Origin: Spirosoma panaciterrae DSM 21099
GTDB taxonomy: Bacteria; Bacteroidota; Bacteroidia; Cytophagales; Spirosomataceae
Reading direction: 5' to 3'
Length of the DNA stretch: 64,000 bases
Assembly: GCF_000374025.1 (NCBI RefSeq)
Contig: NZ_KB893187.1
Coordinates: 62,001-126,000 of the forward strand
The notes beneath the pieces were generated by a model. It was given only the letters and a program-made list of their open reading frames with translations, was not told where the DNA came from and searched no databases. This document shows positions 1 to 8,650 of this stretch, piece by piece (within the stretch, counting starts at the first letter, position 1; each line of letters starts with the position of its first letter). A program made the translations under genes and the position numbers.

Positions 1-671
1 AGATCGTACCGGCCCCGTTCCAGGCCCGTTGTCCAGCGGTCGAAATAAAACTGGGCATCGGCATTGGAAATCCAGACGACTGCGAGGGCACCAGCTTTGA
101 CCAACTCGGCTGCCCGTCGATTCATGGTGCCCGTCAGAAACCGACGATAGCTCAGTTCGGCGGGGGGCGTTCCCGAAAATTCCAGCGCAACCGCTTTCCC
201 TTTAATGTCTACCTGAGCCAATTCATCGGCTGTACCTTTCCCGACAAAAACCAGTGGGGCATCGACCGACGCAATGGCAGGAGCCAGAATAAACGCGTCC
301 TGCCCATGCGTCAGGGCATGGGAGCCGATCGTAAGTCGACTGGTTTCGGTGATGCGGGTGCGTTGAATATGAAAGAACTGGAAAAAAGTGCCGTCGTCAC
401 CAGCGGGTTGAAGCCCCATGGCCCGTAGCTGATCGGCAATCCAGACCGACGCTTTCAGTTCATCGAGGGAGCCCGCTTCCCGACCGCGAAAGTGATCACC
501 TGCCAGCGCAAACAGGTCTCGTTTGATGTCGCTTTCTTTAATGGCAGATGCTGCATTTCCCGTTGGGGTAGGTTTGGGCTGAGCACGGCATGTGAGGGAT
601 ACGCTCACTGACAGGAGCACCAGCGCCAAGGTAAGCCGTTTCAGTCCTGTTCGTTTGTTGAGAAGACTCAT
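1..671 (-). CDS. M28 family peptidase, N-terminal part (cut by window edge)
   Basis: The reading frame is open from the ATG at 671 to the window edge (223 codons), so the C-terminal catalytic part lies outside. Residues 11-30 form a hydrophobic signal peptide, so the protein is exported. The next part (IKRDLFALAGDHFRGREAGS, then SVWIADQLRAMGLQP) is the usual N-terminal lead of secreted zinc aminopeptidases of family M28, and a PA-like insert follows (DAPLVFVGKG, then VDIKGKAVALEF). The metal ligands are not in the window. It is divergent from the serine hydrolase at 783. The family call is good; the substrate is unknown. Confidence 0.8.
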   Translation of the reverse strand, partial: MSLLNKRTGLKRLTLALVLLSVSVSLTCRAQPKPTPTGNAASAIKESDIKRDLFALAGDHFRGREAGSLDELKASVWIADQLRAMGLQPAGDDGTFFQFFHIQRTRITETSRLTIGSHALTHGQDAFILAPAIASVDAPLVFVGKGTADELAQVDIKGKAVALEFSGTPPAELSYRRFLTGTMNRRAAELVKAGALAVVWISNADAQFYFDRWTTGLERGRYD

Positions 672-782
672 GGTTGTATTGCCAGACAAAGTTTTGGAAG
701 AGAACAAATCTACACAGCACAGCGCTATTCTGGGTCAGTACACGGCCATAAAAGCTTATATTAGGGCAACAAACAACCGACC

Positions 783-2348
783 ATGAAACAATTTCTCCTC
801 TTTGTAAAACCATTTGTTGTCCTTGTATCCCTGAGCCTCGGCGGGCAACTAACCAAGGCCCAATCGAAAAAAGCAACCGTTGATCCGGTAAGCCATTACG
901 ATACCTATATTCAACAGGCTGTCAAAGACTGGAAAATACCAGGCATGACTGTGACCGTCGTAAAAAATGGGAAAGTTTTGCTCAGAAAAGGCTATGGTGT
1001 TCGGGAATTGGGAAAACCGGGTGCTGTAGATACCCAAACGCTCTTTGCCATGGCCTCGACGACCAAAGCCATGACGGCTGCCTGCCTGGGTATGCTTGTC
1101 GACGAAGGGAAACTGCACTGGGATGATCCGGTCATGAATTACCTGCCCGATGTTCAGTTTTATGATCCGGCTGTTACCCGGGAAGTGCGGGTGCGTGATC
1201 TGCTCATTCATAACACAGGGATAGGCAATGCTGATGTACTATGGGCCGCTATGGAGATTCCATCCGATGAAATCCTGCGCAGAGTGCGGTTGATTAAACC
1301 ATCCTATTCATTGCGATCGAGCTTTATTTACCAGAATATCATGTATCTGGCCGCTGGGAAGGTTATCGAGAAAGTAAGTGGAATACCCTGGGAAACCTTC
1401 ATCCGGACTCGACTATTCGAACCACTAGGCATGAGCCGGACCCGAGCCCTTTTTAAAGAGGTCGCCGATGCGAACCGGGCTAAGCCACATATGGAAATCA
1501 ATGATACTATACGGGTCGTGAATAGTTTAAGGGAGGAAGGGCTGGTAGATGCCGTCGGGCCTGCGGGTTCTGTCTGGACTTGTCCCGATGATGTTACGGC
1601 CTGGATGCAGTGTATGCTCGACAGTGGCCGTTATGCCGGTAAAACTCTGCTCAAACCGACAACCTGGGCTGAACTCTTCAAACCACAGACCCTGGTGACC
1701 GACAGTCAGTTCTACCCGACACAGCTATTGACTAAACCTGTTTGGAAAACCTACGGCCTGGGCTGGTTTCAGCACGACTATCGCGGCCATCGGGTCAATT
1801 TCCACACCGGAAGCCTGACAGGTATGATTGCGATTCATGGTCAACTGCCCGATCAAAAGCTGGCCGTCTACATCCAGGGAAATCTCGATCATGCCGAACT
1901 CCGTCATGCGCTGATGTACCGGGCATTCGATGAGTTTGCACTGGGCGTTGAACACGACTGGAACAGCGAATTTCGGCAGTTGTACGCGAGCTTCAAACAG
2001 CAGGCCAAACAGGCTGAACGTAAGGCTGATAGCGCCCGCGTGCTGAATACGAAACCGTCGTTGCCCCTGACGGCCTATATCGGTTCGTACACCGATCCTT
2101 TGTATGGTACGATTATCGTAAGCCTGAAAAATGGACTCTTATATGCCTCCATGAATACGGTTCTTACCGGATACCTGGATCATTGGCATTACGATACGTT
2201 CCGACTCACCTACGATCAGTTCTGGAACGGAAAAGATACAATCAGCTTTGTTCTCGACCAGCAGGGGAAAGTGGCTAAGCTGACTGGTGGAGGCATGGAG
2301 CTTGCCAAAACGCCTGACCCGGCCGATAAACCCATCTCTACACGATGA
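783..2348 (+). CDS. Serine hydrolase, beta-lactamase/class C (S12) fold
   Basis: A 521-residue exported protein with a signal peptide over about residues 1-26. The S12 catalytic signature is complete: S92-T-T-K95 nucleophile motif, Y183-Q-N185, and an H-T-G motif near residue 346 in place of KTG. A C-terminal domain of about 100 residues (from ITAYIGSYTDP-like sequence on) resembles the DUF3471-type domain often appended to these proteins. Members act as D-alanyl-D-alanine carboxypeptidases, esterases or D-aminopeptidases in the periplasm. The substrate cannot be read from sequence, and beta-lactam resistance should not be assumed. It is a single gene followed by a structured intergenic repeat. 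Confidence 0.9.
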   Translation: MKQFLLFVKPFVVLVSLSLGGQLTKAQSKKATVDPVSHYDTYIQQAVKDWKIPGMTVTVVKNGKVLLRKGYGVRELGKPGAVDTQTLFAMASTTKAMTAACLGMLVDEGKLHWDDPVMNYLPDVQFYDPAVTREVRVRDLLIHNTGIGNADVLWAAMEIPSDEILRRVRLIKPSYSLRSSFIYQNIMYLAAGKVIEKVSGIPWETFIRTRLFEPLGMSRTRALFKEVADANRAKPHMEINDTIRVVNSLREEGLVDAVGPAGSVWTCPDDVTAWMQCMLDSGRYAGKTLLKPTTWAELFKPQTLVTDSQFYPTQLLTKPVWKTYGLGWFQHDYRGHRVNFHTGSLTGMIAIHGQLPDQKLAVYIQGNLDHAELRHALMYRAFDEFALGVEHDWNSEFRQLYASFKQQAKQAERKADSARVLNTKPSLPLTAYIGSYTDPLYGTIIVSLKNGLLYASMNTVLTGYLDHWHYDTFRLTYDQFWNGKDTISFVLDQQGKVAKLTGGGMELAKTPDPADKPISTR

Positions 2349-2361
2349 ATGGTCATAAAGT

Positions 2362-2451
2362 AGTCAGGAGGTGGTCAAGTGTAGGCAAGAAGTGGTTAAG
2401 ATGCCTACTGCTTATTGACTATGCCTGACAATTTCTTGACCATACCTGACT
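2362..2451. repeat. Structured intergenic repeat: decamer tandem folded into a long imperfect hairpin
   Basis: Downstream of the serine hydrolase, four degenerate units of 10-11 bases run in tandem (GTAGTCAGGA, GTGGTCAAGT, GTAGGCAAGA, GTGGTTAAGA at about 2360-2400). The distal half is largely their reverse complement: AGTCAGG (2362) pairs with CCTGACT (2445), TGGTCAAG (2372) with CTTGACCA (2435), and an inner GTAGGCA (2381) with TGCCTAC (2402). It may act as a terminator for the upstream gene, but there is no T-tract. Confidence 0.6.
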
Positions 2452-2507
2452 AAGCTGACCCAGGTCAAAAGAATTTTTAAAATCCGTGAACAATTTTGGA
2501 AAATTAA

Positions 2508-2519
2508 ATGTATATACAT
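2508..2519. promoter_or_regulatory. 12-bp perfect palindrome upstream of YceI
   Basis: ATGTATATACAT lies about 40 bases before the YceI start in an AT-rich stretch. Position and symmetry fit an operator or a promoter element, but AT-rich palindromes also arise by chance. No regulator can be named. Confidence 0.3.
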
Positions 2520-2558
2520 CAAATACCTTAACACATATTTTTCAAAATACATACAACT

Positions 2559-3107
2559 ATGGCAACGGAAACCGCCACTACGACAACCTGGGCAATCGAT
2601 CCTTCACATTCTGAAGTACAATTTAAAGTAAAACACCTTGTTATCTCAACCGTTACGGGTTCATTCGGAACTTTTGAAGGCACGGTAGAAAGCGAAGGGG
2701 ATGATTTCAATAATGCGAAAGTTTCATTCTCGGCCGACATCGACAGCATCAGCACAGGGCATGAGCAACGGGATGGACACCTGAAATCAGCCGATTTCTT
2801 TGATGCTGAAAACCACCCAAAACTGACGTTCGTATCAACCAGCATGACGAAAGTTGACGACGATACCTATAAAGTAGCTGGCGATCTGACGATCCGGGGC
2901 ACCACGAAACCCGTAACCTTGAAAGCTGAATACGGCGGTCAGATGGGCGACTTCTATGGTCAGACCAAAGCGGGTTTTGAGCTTTCGGGTACCATCAAAC
3001 GGAAAGAGTTTGGTCTGTCGTGGGACGCAGTTACCGAAGCCGGTGGCGTTGTGGTGAGCGATGACGTAAAACTCGTTCTGAACATTCAATTGACAAAACA
3101 AGCCTAA
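2559..3107 (+). CDS. YceI-family lipocalin-like protein
   Basis: 182 residues, the usual length for YceI proteins, which form an elongated beta-barrel binding polyisoprenoid or other amphiphilic molecules. The conserved start (WAIDPSHSEVQFKVKHL at 11-27) and the RDGHLKSADFF segment near residue 71 are present. There is no signal peptide, so this is the cytoplasmic form found in many Bacteroidota rather than the periplasmic E. coli type. It is transcribed alone, with a palindrome just upstream and a terminator-like hairpin downstream. The ligand is unknown. Confidence 0.9.
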   Translation: MATETATTTTWAIDPSHSEVQFKVKHLVISTVTGSFGTFEGTVESEGDDFNNAKVSFSADIDSISTGHEQRDGHLKSADFFDAENHPKLTFVSTSMTKVDDDTYKVAGDLTIRGTTKPVTLKAEYGGQMGDFYGQTKAGFELSGTIKRKEFGLSWDAVTEAGGVVVSDDVKLVLNIQLTKQA

Positions 3108-3140
3108 TTGGCCAGAAAATACAGACAACCTGATTGAAAA

Positions 3141-3182
3141 GCAATGCGGGCCTCGACCATTCGTTGTCGTGGTCCGCATTGC
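3141..3182 (+). terminator. Hairpin after YceI
   Basis: Arms at 3141-3157 and 3166-3182 pair over GCAATGCGG/CCGCATTGC and CGAC/GTCG with two small internal mismatches and an 8-base loop. It sits 33 bases past the YceI stop. There is no T-tract, so termination is inferred from position. Confidence 0.5.
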
Positions 3183-3344
3183 GCGTTAAGGCAGTACAGT
3201 TAAGTCGTACGGACAAACGGTTGCGTTCACAATCTGCCTACACTTTTCGGCAACTCATACGGTACTTATGGCAGCCCAGCGCTTCCCGATTGAAGTCCAG
3301 GGCATGGATGAGCCAATTTTGACTCATCAAACAACAAGAACTGT

Positions 3345-4145
3345 ATGAACATGAACCATTCCTTCCGTGCCATCATGGGCGTATTCCTTCTGGGTACTTT
3401 GCTCATAACCACCAGTTGCCAGACAAACCCCAATGAACCGACTCCAGCACCGGGCAACGGCTCAACCGGTCTGGACGGATACCTGACAGGTAACGTTACC
3501 GATCCGCAGGGAAAGCCCTTATCCAAAGCCACTGTTTTTATTGACCACACCGTAATTACCGGGAATGGCCCCGAGGTGAAATCGGCTGCTGATGGGAGCT
3601 ATAAAATTCAGATGATCAATCTGGCGGGCGAGTGGGTAGCCAAAGGGTACATACTGAAATCGTATAATGACCGGGTCTACAAAATCCAGCTTGATCCTGA
3701 GAACGACGAACCGTTTACGAGCGACGAAAAGCCCGTTCGCAACTTTCAGTGGAAACTAACTGGACATATCCCCGATCTGAGCCTCGATCTCTATTATGGC
3801 GGTACTATGGAACTATCCCGCGATCCGAATATGTATGATATGGTGGATGCAGAAAACATTGAATTTACCTTGACGCCTGTTGGGCCACTAATTGATGGGT
3901 CAACGGGGAAAGTGCTGAAACTTCAGGCTAAAAAGCGGTATCAAAGCGAGATTAAAGATATTCCGATGGGGCGTTATAAGGTTACGGCCGTTTACAAACC
4001 AACGGGTGAGCAGCTACTGGTTCGTAATGCCTGGGACTTTGATGACGACATCCGATATGATTCGTCAGTTACAATGGATTTCTTAGGAACCGAATCGGCT
4101 GTGCGCTACAACAGCATGAGTGTAGGGTATACAAACCGTCGTTAA
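3345..4145 (+). CDS. Lipoprotein with carboxypeptidase-regulatory-like domain
   Basis: 266 residues. A lipobox ends at C25 (LITTSC), so the mature protein is a lipid-anchored envelope protein. Residues about 45-115 look like a CarboxypepD_reg-like beta-sandwich (LTGNVTDPQGKPLSKATVFID, shared with TonB receptors and surface proteins). The rest is not recognised. The ORF has two nearby starts (M1 and M3), and both give a plausible signal peptide. It lies alone between two hairpins. No enzymatic motif is visible; a structural or ligand-binding role at the cell surface is inferred. Confidence 0.75.
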   Translation: MNMNHSFRAIMGVFLLGTLLITTSCQTNPNEPTPAPGNGSTGLDGYLTGNVTDPQGKPLSKATVFIDHTVITGNGPEVKSAADGSYKIQMINLAGEWVAKGYILKSYNDRVYKIQLDPENDEPFTSDEKPVRNFQWKLTGHIPDLSLDLYYGGTMELSRDPNMYDMVDAENIEFTLTPVGPLIDGSTGKVLKLQAKKRYQSEIKDIPMGRYKVTAVYKPTGEQLLVRNAWDFDDDIRYDSSVTMDFLGTESAVRYNSMSVGYTNRR

Positions 4146-4173
4146 ACTATTTTCTTCCCCATTTTTAAACCAT

Positions 4174-4214
4174 GAAATCCGGTTAAAACAATGAACCCGT
4201 TTTAACCGGATTTC
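4174..4214 (+). terminator. Terminator after the lipoprotein gene
   Basis: A perfect 16-bp stem (4174-4189 with 4199-4214; core ATCCGGTTAAAAC) with a 9-base loop, 28 bases past the stop. The descending arm ends in TTT but no longer T-tract follows. Confidence 0.7.
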
Positions 4215-4273
4215 GCTGTTTACTAATCATTTTTGCCGGGTAATTCGTATTTTGGGCTGCCAAACAACCTATT

Positions 4274-5968
4274 ATGCGCGTTACGTTTCTCCTGCTGATC
4301 GTCATCACCAGTTTTTATGATCTGGTTGCTCAATCGACAAAAACACCATCCCGTCATTTCGATATTCTTGTCCGTAACGGTCTGATTTATGATGGGTCAG
4401 GACAACCGCCAGTGTCGGGGGATGTAGGTATTCTGGGCGATCGGGTGCTGGCTGTCGGGAAACTAGCTGGGGCTAAAGCGACAACCATTCTTGATGCCAA
4501 AGGGAAAGCCGTGGCGCCGGGATTTATCAATGTACTGTCGCATACAGGTATTGAATTATTACGAGACGGGCGGTCGATGAGCGATACCAAACAGGGGATA
4601 ACCACTGAAGTGTTTGGTGAAGATTCCTGGGGGCCAATTGCTACGCAGGACATGCGCGATCAGGTAAATCTGTTTCTGAAACCCTACAACCAAACCTGCG
4701 ACTGGACAACCCTGGCTGAATTTCTGACCAAGCTTCAGAAAAAGGGCATCACGCCCAATATTGCCTCCTATCTGGGAGCAGCTCAGGTGCGCCAGGCAAT
4801 TCTTGGGGAAGCCGACGTAAAGCCAACCCCCGACCAGTTGAATCAGATGCGGGCTATCGTTCGGAAAGGCATGGAAGAAGGGGCCTTAGGAATTACCACA
4901 GCATTGATTTATCCGCCCAATTCATTTGCCGACACGGACGAACTAATCGCACTTTGTCAAGAGTCCGGGCGCTATGGCGGTCGTTATATTGCGCACATTC
5001 GGAGTGAAGGCGATCGGCTGGAAGAGGCTGTTGGTGAACTGATCAAGATTGGGAAAGCGGCCAATGTACCCGTCGAACTGTATCACTTTAAAGCCTCAGG
5101 ACAACGTAACTGGCCCAAAATGCAGTCGACGATAGACCTCATCAATCGAGCGCGTCAGCGGGGGCAGAACATAACCGCGAATATGTATACCTACACGGCT
5201 GGAGCCACCGGACTTACGTCGTGTTTGCCACCCTACCTGTTCAATGGTGGATTCATGGCGGGCTGGAAACGGTTGCAGGACCCCGCTACCCGCCAGAAGC
5301 TAAAGGCCGAAGTACAGCAGAAGGGGAAAGACTGGGAAAATATGTATGATCTGGCCGGATCAACCGAGAATATTCTGCTGACGGCGTTTGAAGCCGACTC
5401 GCTGAAAAAATACAACGGGATGACCTTAGGACAGATCGCTAAAACCTGGCATAAAGACCCAATTGAAACCATTATGGACTTGATCGTGGCCGATAAGACA
5501 CGGGTGGAAACGACGTATTTTCTGATGTCGGAAGAGAATGTGAAAAAAGGCATACGCCAGCCCTGGGTGTCGTTCGGTTCAGATGCCGGGTCATTGTCCG
5601 AAGATCGCAAAGAAGTGGGCGTTGTACATCCACGAACCTTTGGCAACTTTGCCCGGCTACTGGGTAAATACGTCCGCGACGAACACGTAATCTCGCTGGA
5701 AGAAGCCATCCGGCGGTTGACGAGCCTGCCGGCCAGTAATCATAAGTTAGTAAATCGGGGGTTGCTTCGACCCGGCTATTATGCCGATGTGGTTATTTTC
5801 GATCCTGCTACCATTGCCGATAAAGCCACCTTTGCCGAGCCATTTCAGTATTCGGTTGGTGTTCAGTATGTGCTGGTGAACGGTAAAATGGTGCTGAAAG
5901 ATGGGGAACATACAGGGGCTTTTCCCGGCCGTACAATCTGGGGACCTGGCCGAAAAAGTAAGAAGTAG
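4274..5968 (+). CDS. Amidohydrolase of the N-acyl-D-amino-acid deacylase group
   Basis: 564 residues with a signal peptide (about 1-19), so it is periplasmic. It has the layout of the amidohydrolase superfamily: N-terminal beta-sandwich (NGLIYDGSGQPP, then GDVGILGDRVLAVG), TIM barrel with H241 (IAHIRSEGD), H271 (ELYHFKASG) and D437 (SFGSDAG), and a C-terminal return of the sandwich (GYYADVVIFDP). The usual first metal motif HxH appears as L88-S-H90, so the first histidine is missing. Members release amino acids from N-acyl-D-amino acids or cyclic imides. With this change the activity is uncertain. It converges on the next gene with 19 bases between. Confidence 0.85.
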   Translation: MRVTFLLLIVITSFYDLVAQSTKTPSRHFDILVRNGLIYDGSGQPPVSGDVGILGDRVLAVGKLAGAKATTILDAKGKAVAPGFINVLSHTGIELLRDGRSMSDTKQGITTEVFGEDSWGPIATQDMRDQVNLFLKPYNQTCDWTTLAEFLTKLQKKGITPNIASYLGAAQVRQAILGEADVKPTPDQLNQMRAIVRKGMEEGALGITTALIYPPNSFADTDELIALCQESGRYGGRYIAHIRSEGDRLEEAVGELIKIGKAANVPVELYHFKASGQRNWPKMQSTIDLINRARQRGQNITANMYTYTAGATGLTSCLPPYLFNGGFMAGWKRLQDPATRQKLKAEVQQKGKDWENMYDLAGSTENILLTAFEADSLKKYNGMTLGQIAKTWHKDPIETIMDLIVADKTRVETTYFLMSEENVKKGIRQPWVSFGSDAGSLSEDRKEVGVVHPRTFGNFARLLGKYVRDEHVISLEEAIRRLTSLPASNHKLVNRGLLRPGYYADVVIFDPATIADKATFAEPFQYSVGVQYVLVNGKMVLKDGEHTGAFPGRTIWGPGRKSKK

Positions 5969-5987
5969 GTCTACAAGTGGATAAAAT

Positions 5988-8360
5988 TTACCTTACCAAC
6001 ATTAAACTACCCCGAATGATGGGTTTTTCAGGAACCGTTCGGACCGTGTAGGCATAGAGGCCCGGGGGGAGCGAATAACCGTTGAGGGTTCCATCGAAGG
6101 GTTTGGTATAGCCCTTGCCCGATGAGTAGATGATTTCGCCCCAGCGGTTGAAAATGGTGACGATGGCATCCGGGAAAGCCTCAATCCCAAACAACTCCCA
6201 CGTATCATTTTTTCCATCCCCATTGGGCGAAAACGCATCGGGGATCCAGACCCGGGCGTATACCGTTATGTGGATGGTATCTCTGGCTTCACAACCCGTT
6301 TTGTTTTTTACATCGATGGTGTAGGTAATGTCCTCTTGGATGGATGTGACGGTTGGGTTGGCCGCGCTGGGGTCGTCCAGATACGTTGACGAAACCCATT
6401 GAAACTGGTTTGGATTGCCTGTATAAACCGGGTTCATGGTAAAGGTGTTTCCTTTGTAAGTCACCATCGAATCGGCAAGCTGAATGGTTGGGATGGGGGC
6501 AACAACCGCCAGCCGCGTCGCTACTATTCCCTTGCATTCAGGAGCGGCTTTAACCGTGTAAGTCACCTGATGTTCGCCAATTCCGGCCGCTTTGGGATCG
6601 AACCTGTTGCTGGTCACGCCCGGCCCGAAATACTCACCACCGGGCGGGCTCCCCACGAGCGTGTACACCGGCGAGTTGTCTCCACACACTTCGGGAATTG
6701 TATCGAGCCGAACATCAATTGGGTCCAACTGAATGATCGTCACGGGGGCGGAGGTGCCGGTGCACCCGTACGTATCCGTAGCGATCAGAACAAAAGTGCC
6801 GGATTGACTGGTAGTATATTGGGCCGAACTACCGCCAACCGTCACCCCGTCTTTCTGCCAGCTATAACTTACTCCACCACTCCCATTCAACGACAAAGAC
6901 TCCTGCGGACAGATCCGATTCTGCCCTGATGCCGATTGAATGACGGCCTGTACGGCGGCCGAACGCTGGAGAAGGGCCACATCGCTTTGAACCTTACAGC
7001 CATAAGTCAGATCGGTTGTAACGGCCCAGTAATTGCCCGGCTGATCTACGGCGATGGAATCGGCCGTTTGGCCCGCCAGTGCCTGCCCATTTCGGTACCA
7101 TTGATAAGTAACATTGCTGTCGCCTACGGCTGTCAGGTGAACGGTTCCGGTCGTAGCGCATAAATGCCCACCTTCAAAAACTTTTGCCTGCGTGCCAATC
7201 ACCTTCACCACCATGTCTTCGGAGTTGCCAGTTTTGCTACAAGTTGTTTTCTGAGAGACGACCACCATATATGTACCTGCTTCCCGAACGGCCAGCGATG
7301 AATTGGTTGCCCCCGTAATGTTGATGCCATCTTTACGCCACTGATAGTTCCAGTTGGCATTAAACGCAGCCTGGATCACGGCCGAATCGCCCAGACAGAT
7401 GGTTCGTGTCCGTGTGGTGGGGAAGTTTCGAAACTGAACAGCAGGATCGGGAGTCGTCTGGGGAGGACAATCGATAACCAGAAACTGAAAATCCCGACGA
7501 ACTTCACCGATTTTTACCCCGTTTCGGTATTCTTCCACTTTCACAGCAAAAACATACAGGCCTAATTCGGTAGCTGTAACGGATAATTGTCCCGATTGCG
7601 GATTCACCTGTAGGGTTGGACTTCCCGGCATGGCATTGGTGGCACTGTACCCAGGGCGCCAGGAGATGTCGGGGTAGGGGCCTGCCGAAACGGCATTCTG
7701 GGCTGTTCCTTTCTGGTTCAATGGCGTTACCATCGAATACCGAAGCTCATCCCCATCGGGGTCGTTTCCGCCGAAGGCAAAGGTAAAGGCATCGCCCAGG
7801 CAGACGTATTCACCGTTTATTTTATTGAATTGGGGCGATGAGTTCTGAACGTACTGACCATTTTGCTGAAGAGCGGGAAATTCCAGATAGAAGGTAAACC
7901 CCGTTTGGTCGGGACTGACGATGTTGTTGATGCCTGCATTTCGATTCCGCGTCTGGTACGACATGTAGTAGCCCTGTGAATCAGTATAGGTGCCGGGGTT
8001 AAGCTGGATGGTGGCTTCGTATACCCAGACTACAAAGTTTAGATTGCGCTGTGATGCGCAGAAAGCATTGGAATAAACGACAGGCGACTTCACACCCGTT
8101 TGGGTAACGGTAAAAGCGGTCATCTGCGCATTATCGCGTATCCGAAAGATGCCAACGTTACCGATTGCTGCCTGTCGGGTTATTCCCTGCGTGTTATCTT
8201 CCAGGTAATTGGTAACAATGATCTTAAAGTGGCCGGGGATATCACCAATTGCCTGCATCTCTATCTGCCCGCCTACCTGGTGGGTGGCCAGTGAAAGCAG
8301 TGGCATACCCAGCATAAAGAGCCAGCCAAGGAATCCAAAAGTAGATGTACGCATAAACAA
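5988..8360 (-). CDS. Large secreted Ig-like protein with gliding-motility/T9SS type B C-terminal domain
   Basis: 790 residues with a signal peptide (about 1-25). The first 300 residues contain a region common in Bacteroidota surface proteins (GNDPDGDELRYSMVTP). Three or four Ig-like or PKD-like modules follow, each with a YQW- or YSW-type core and paired cysteines. The last 85 residues (VWIPDAFSPNGDGKNDTWEL, then FNRWGEIIY) are the CHU_C/gliding-motility-associated domain, which directs export by the type IX system and cell-surface attachment. A surface adhesin or matrix protein is the best guess. It is transcribed alone. Confidence 0.88.
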   Translation of the reverse strand: MFMRTSTFGFLGWLFMLGMPLLSLATHQVGGQIEMQAIGDIPGHFKIIVTNYLEDNTQGITRQAAIGNVGIFRIRDNAQMTAFTVTQTGVKSPVVYSNAFCASQRNLNFVVWVYEATIQLNPGTYTDSQGYYMSYQTRNRNAGINNIVSPDQTGFTFYLEFPALQQNGQYVQNSSPQFNKINGEYVCLGDAFTFAFGGNDPDGDELRYSMVTPLNQKGTAQNAVSAGPYPDISWRPGYSATNAMPGSPTLQVNPQSGQLSVTATELGLYVFAVKVEEYRNGVKIGEVRRDFQFLVIDCPPQTTPDPAVQFRNFPTTRTRTICLGDSAVIQAAFNANWNYQWRKDGINITGATNSSLAVREAGTYMVVVSQKTTCSKTGNSEDMVVKVIGTQAKVFEGGHLCATTGTVHLTAVGDSNVTYQWYRNGQALAGQTADSIAVDQPGNYWAVTTDLTYGCKVQSDVALLQRSAAVQAVIQSASGQNRICPQESLSLNGSGGVSYSWQKDGVTVGGSSAQYTTSQSGTFVLIATDTYGCTGTSAPVTIIQLDPIDVRLDTIPEVCGDNSPVYTLVGSPPGGEYFGPGVTSNRFDPKAAGIGEHQVTYTVKAAPECKGIVATRLAVVAPIPTIQLADSMVTYKGNTFTMNPVYTGNPNQFQWVSSTYLDDPSAANPTVTSIQEDITYTIDVKNKTGCEARDTIHITVYARVWIPDAFSPNGDGKNDTWELFGIEAFPDAIVTIFNRWGEIIYSSGKGYTKPFDGTLNGYSLPPGLYAYTVRTVPEKPIIRGSLMLVR

Positions 8361-8564
8361 GCCGTTCTAAAACATCGATCACTCACTCACATTACGACTT
8401 CACAGGTTGTATACTGTAGGCACGCTTACTTTAGCTTTTGGCTGGATAGCCTAACAAGTTACGTCTTAAACACTTAGCTAGAAATGGCTACACGCTGCTT
8501 TTTCTGGAAAAGAAAAACTTCATGTAGTTATACGCACTTTATTGAGGGTATGGATTGGTTGAAC

Positions 8565-8635
8565 CGCAAAGGCGCGAAAGGCACCAGGAACAGAATCGCG
8601 TAAGCATGTATTCCTGGTGACTTCGCGTCTTTGCG
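8565..8635. repeat. Imperfect inverted repeat of the CGCAAAGnCGCGAA type
   Basis: Arms 8565-8590 and 8611-8635 pair with a few mismatches (CGCAAAGGCGCGAAAGG against CTTCGCGTCTTTGCG, then CACCAGGAA/TTCCTGGTG). It lies just past the stop of the DUF3570 gene. The word TTCGCGTCTTTGCG is, from general knowledge, common between genes in Bacteroidota genomes, so this is probably a dispersed repeat that could also terminate transcription. Confidence 0.6.
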
Positions 8636-8650
8636 AATCAGCCGTACCAC

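Noticed and set aside
6399-6929. Plus-strand frame of 176 codons inside the T9SS-type gene
   Set aside because: Shadow of the minus-strand gene with a convincing CHU_C domain.
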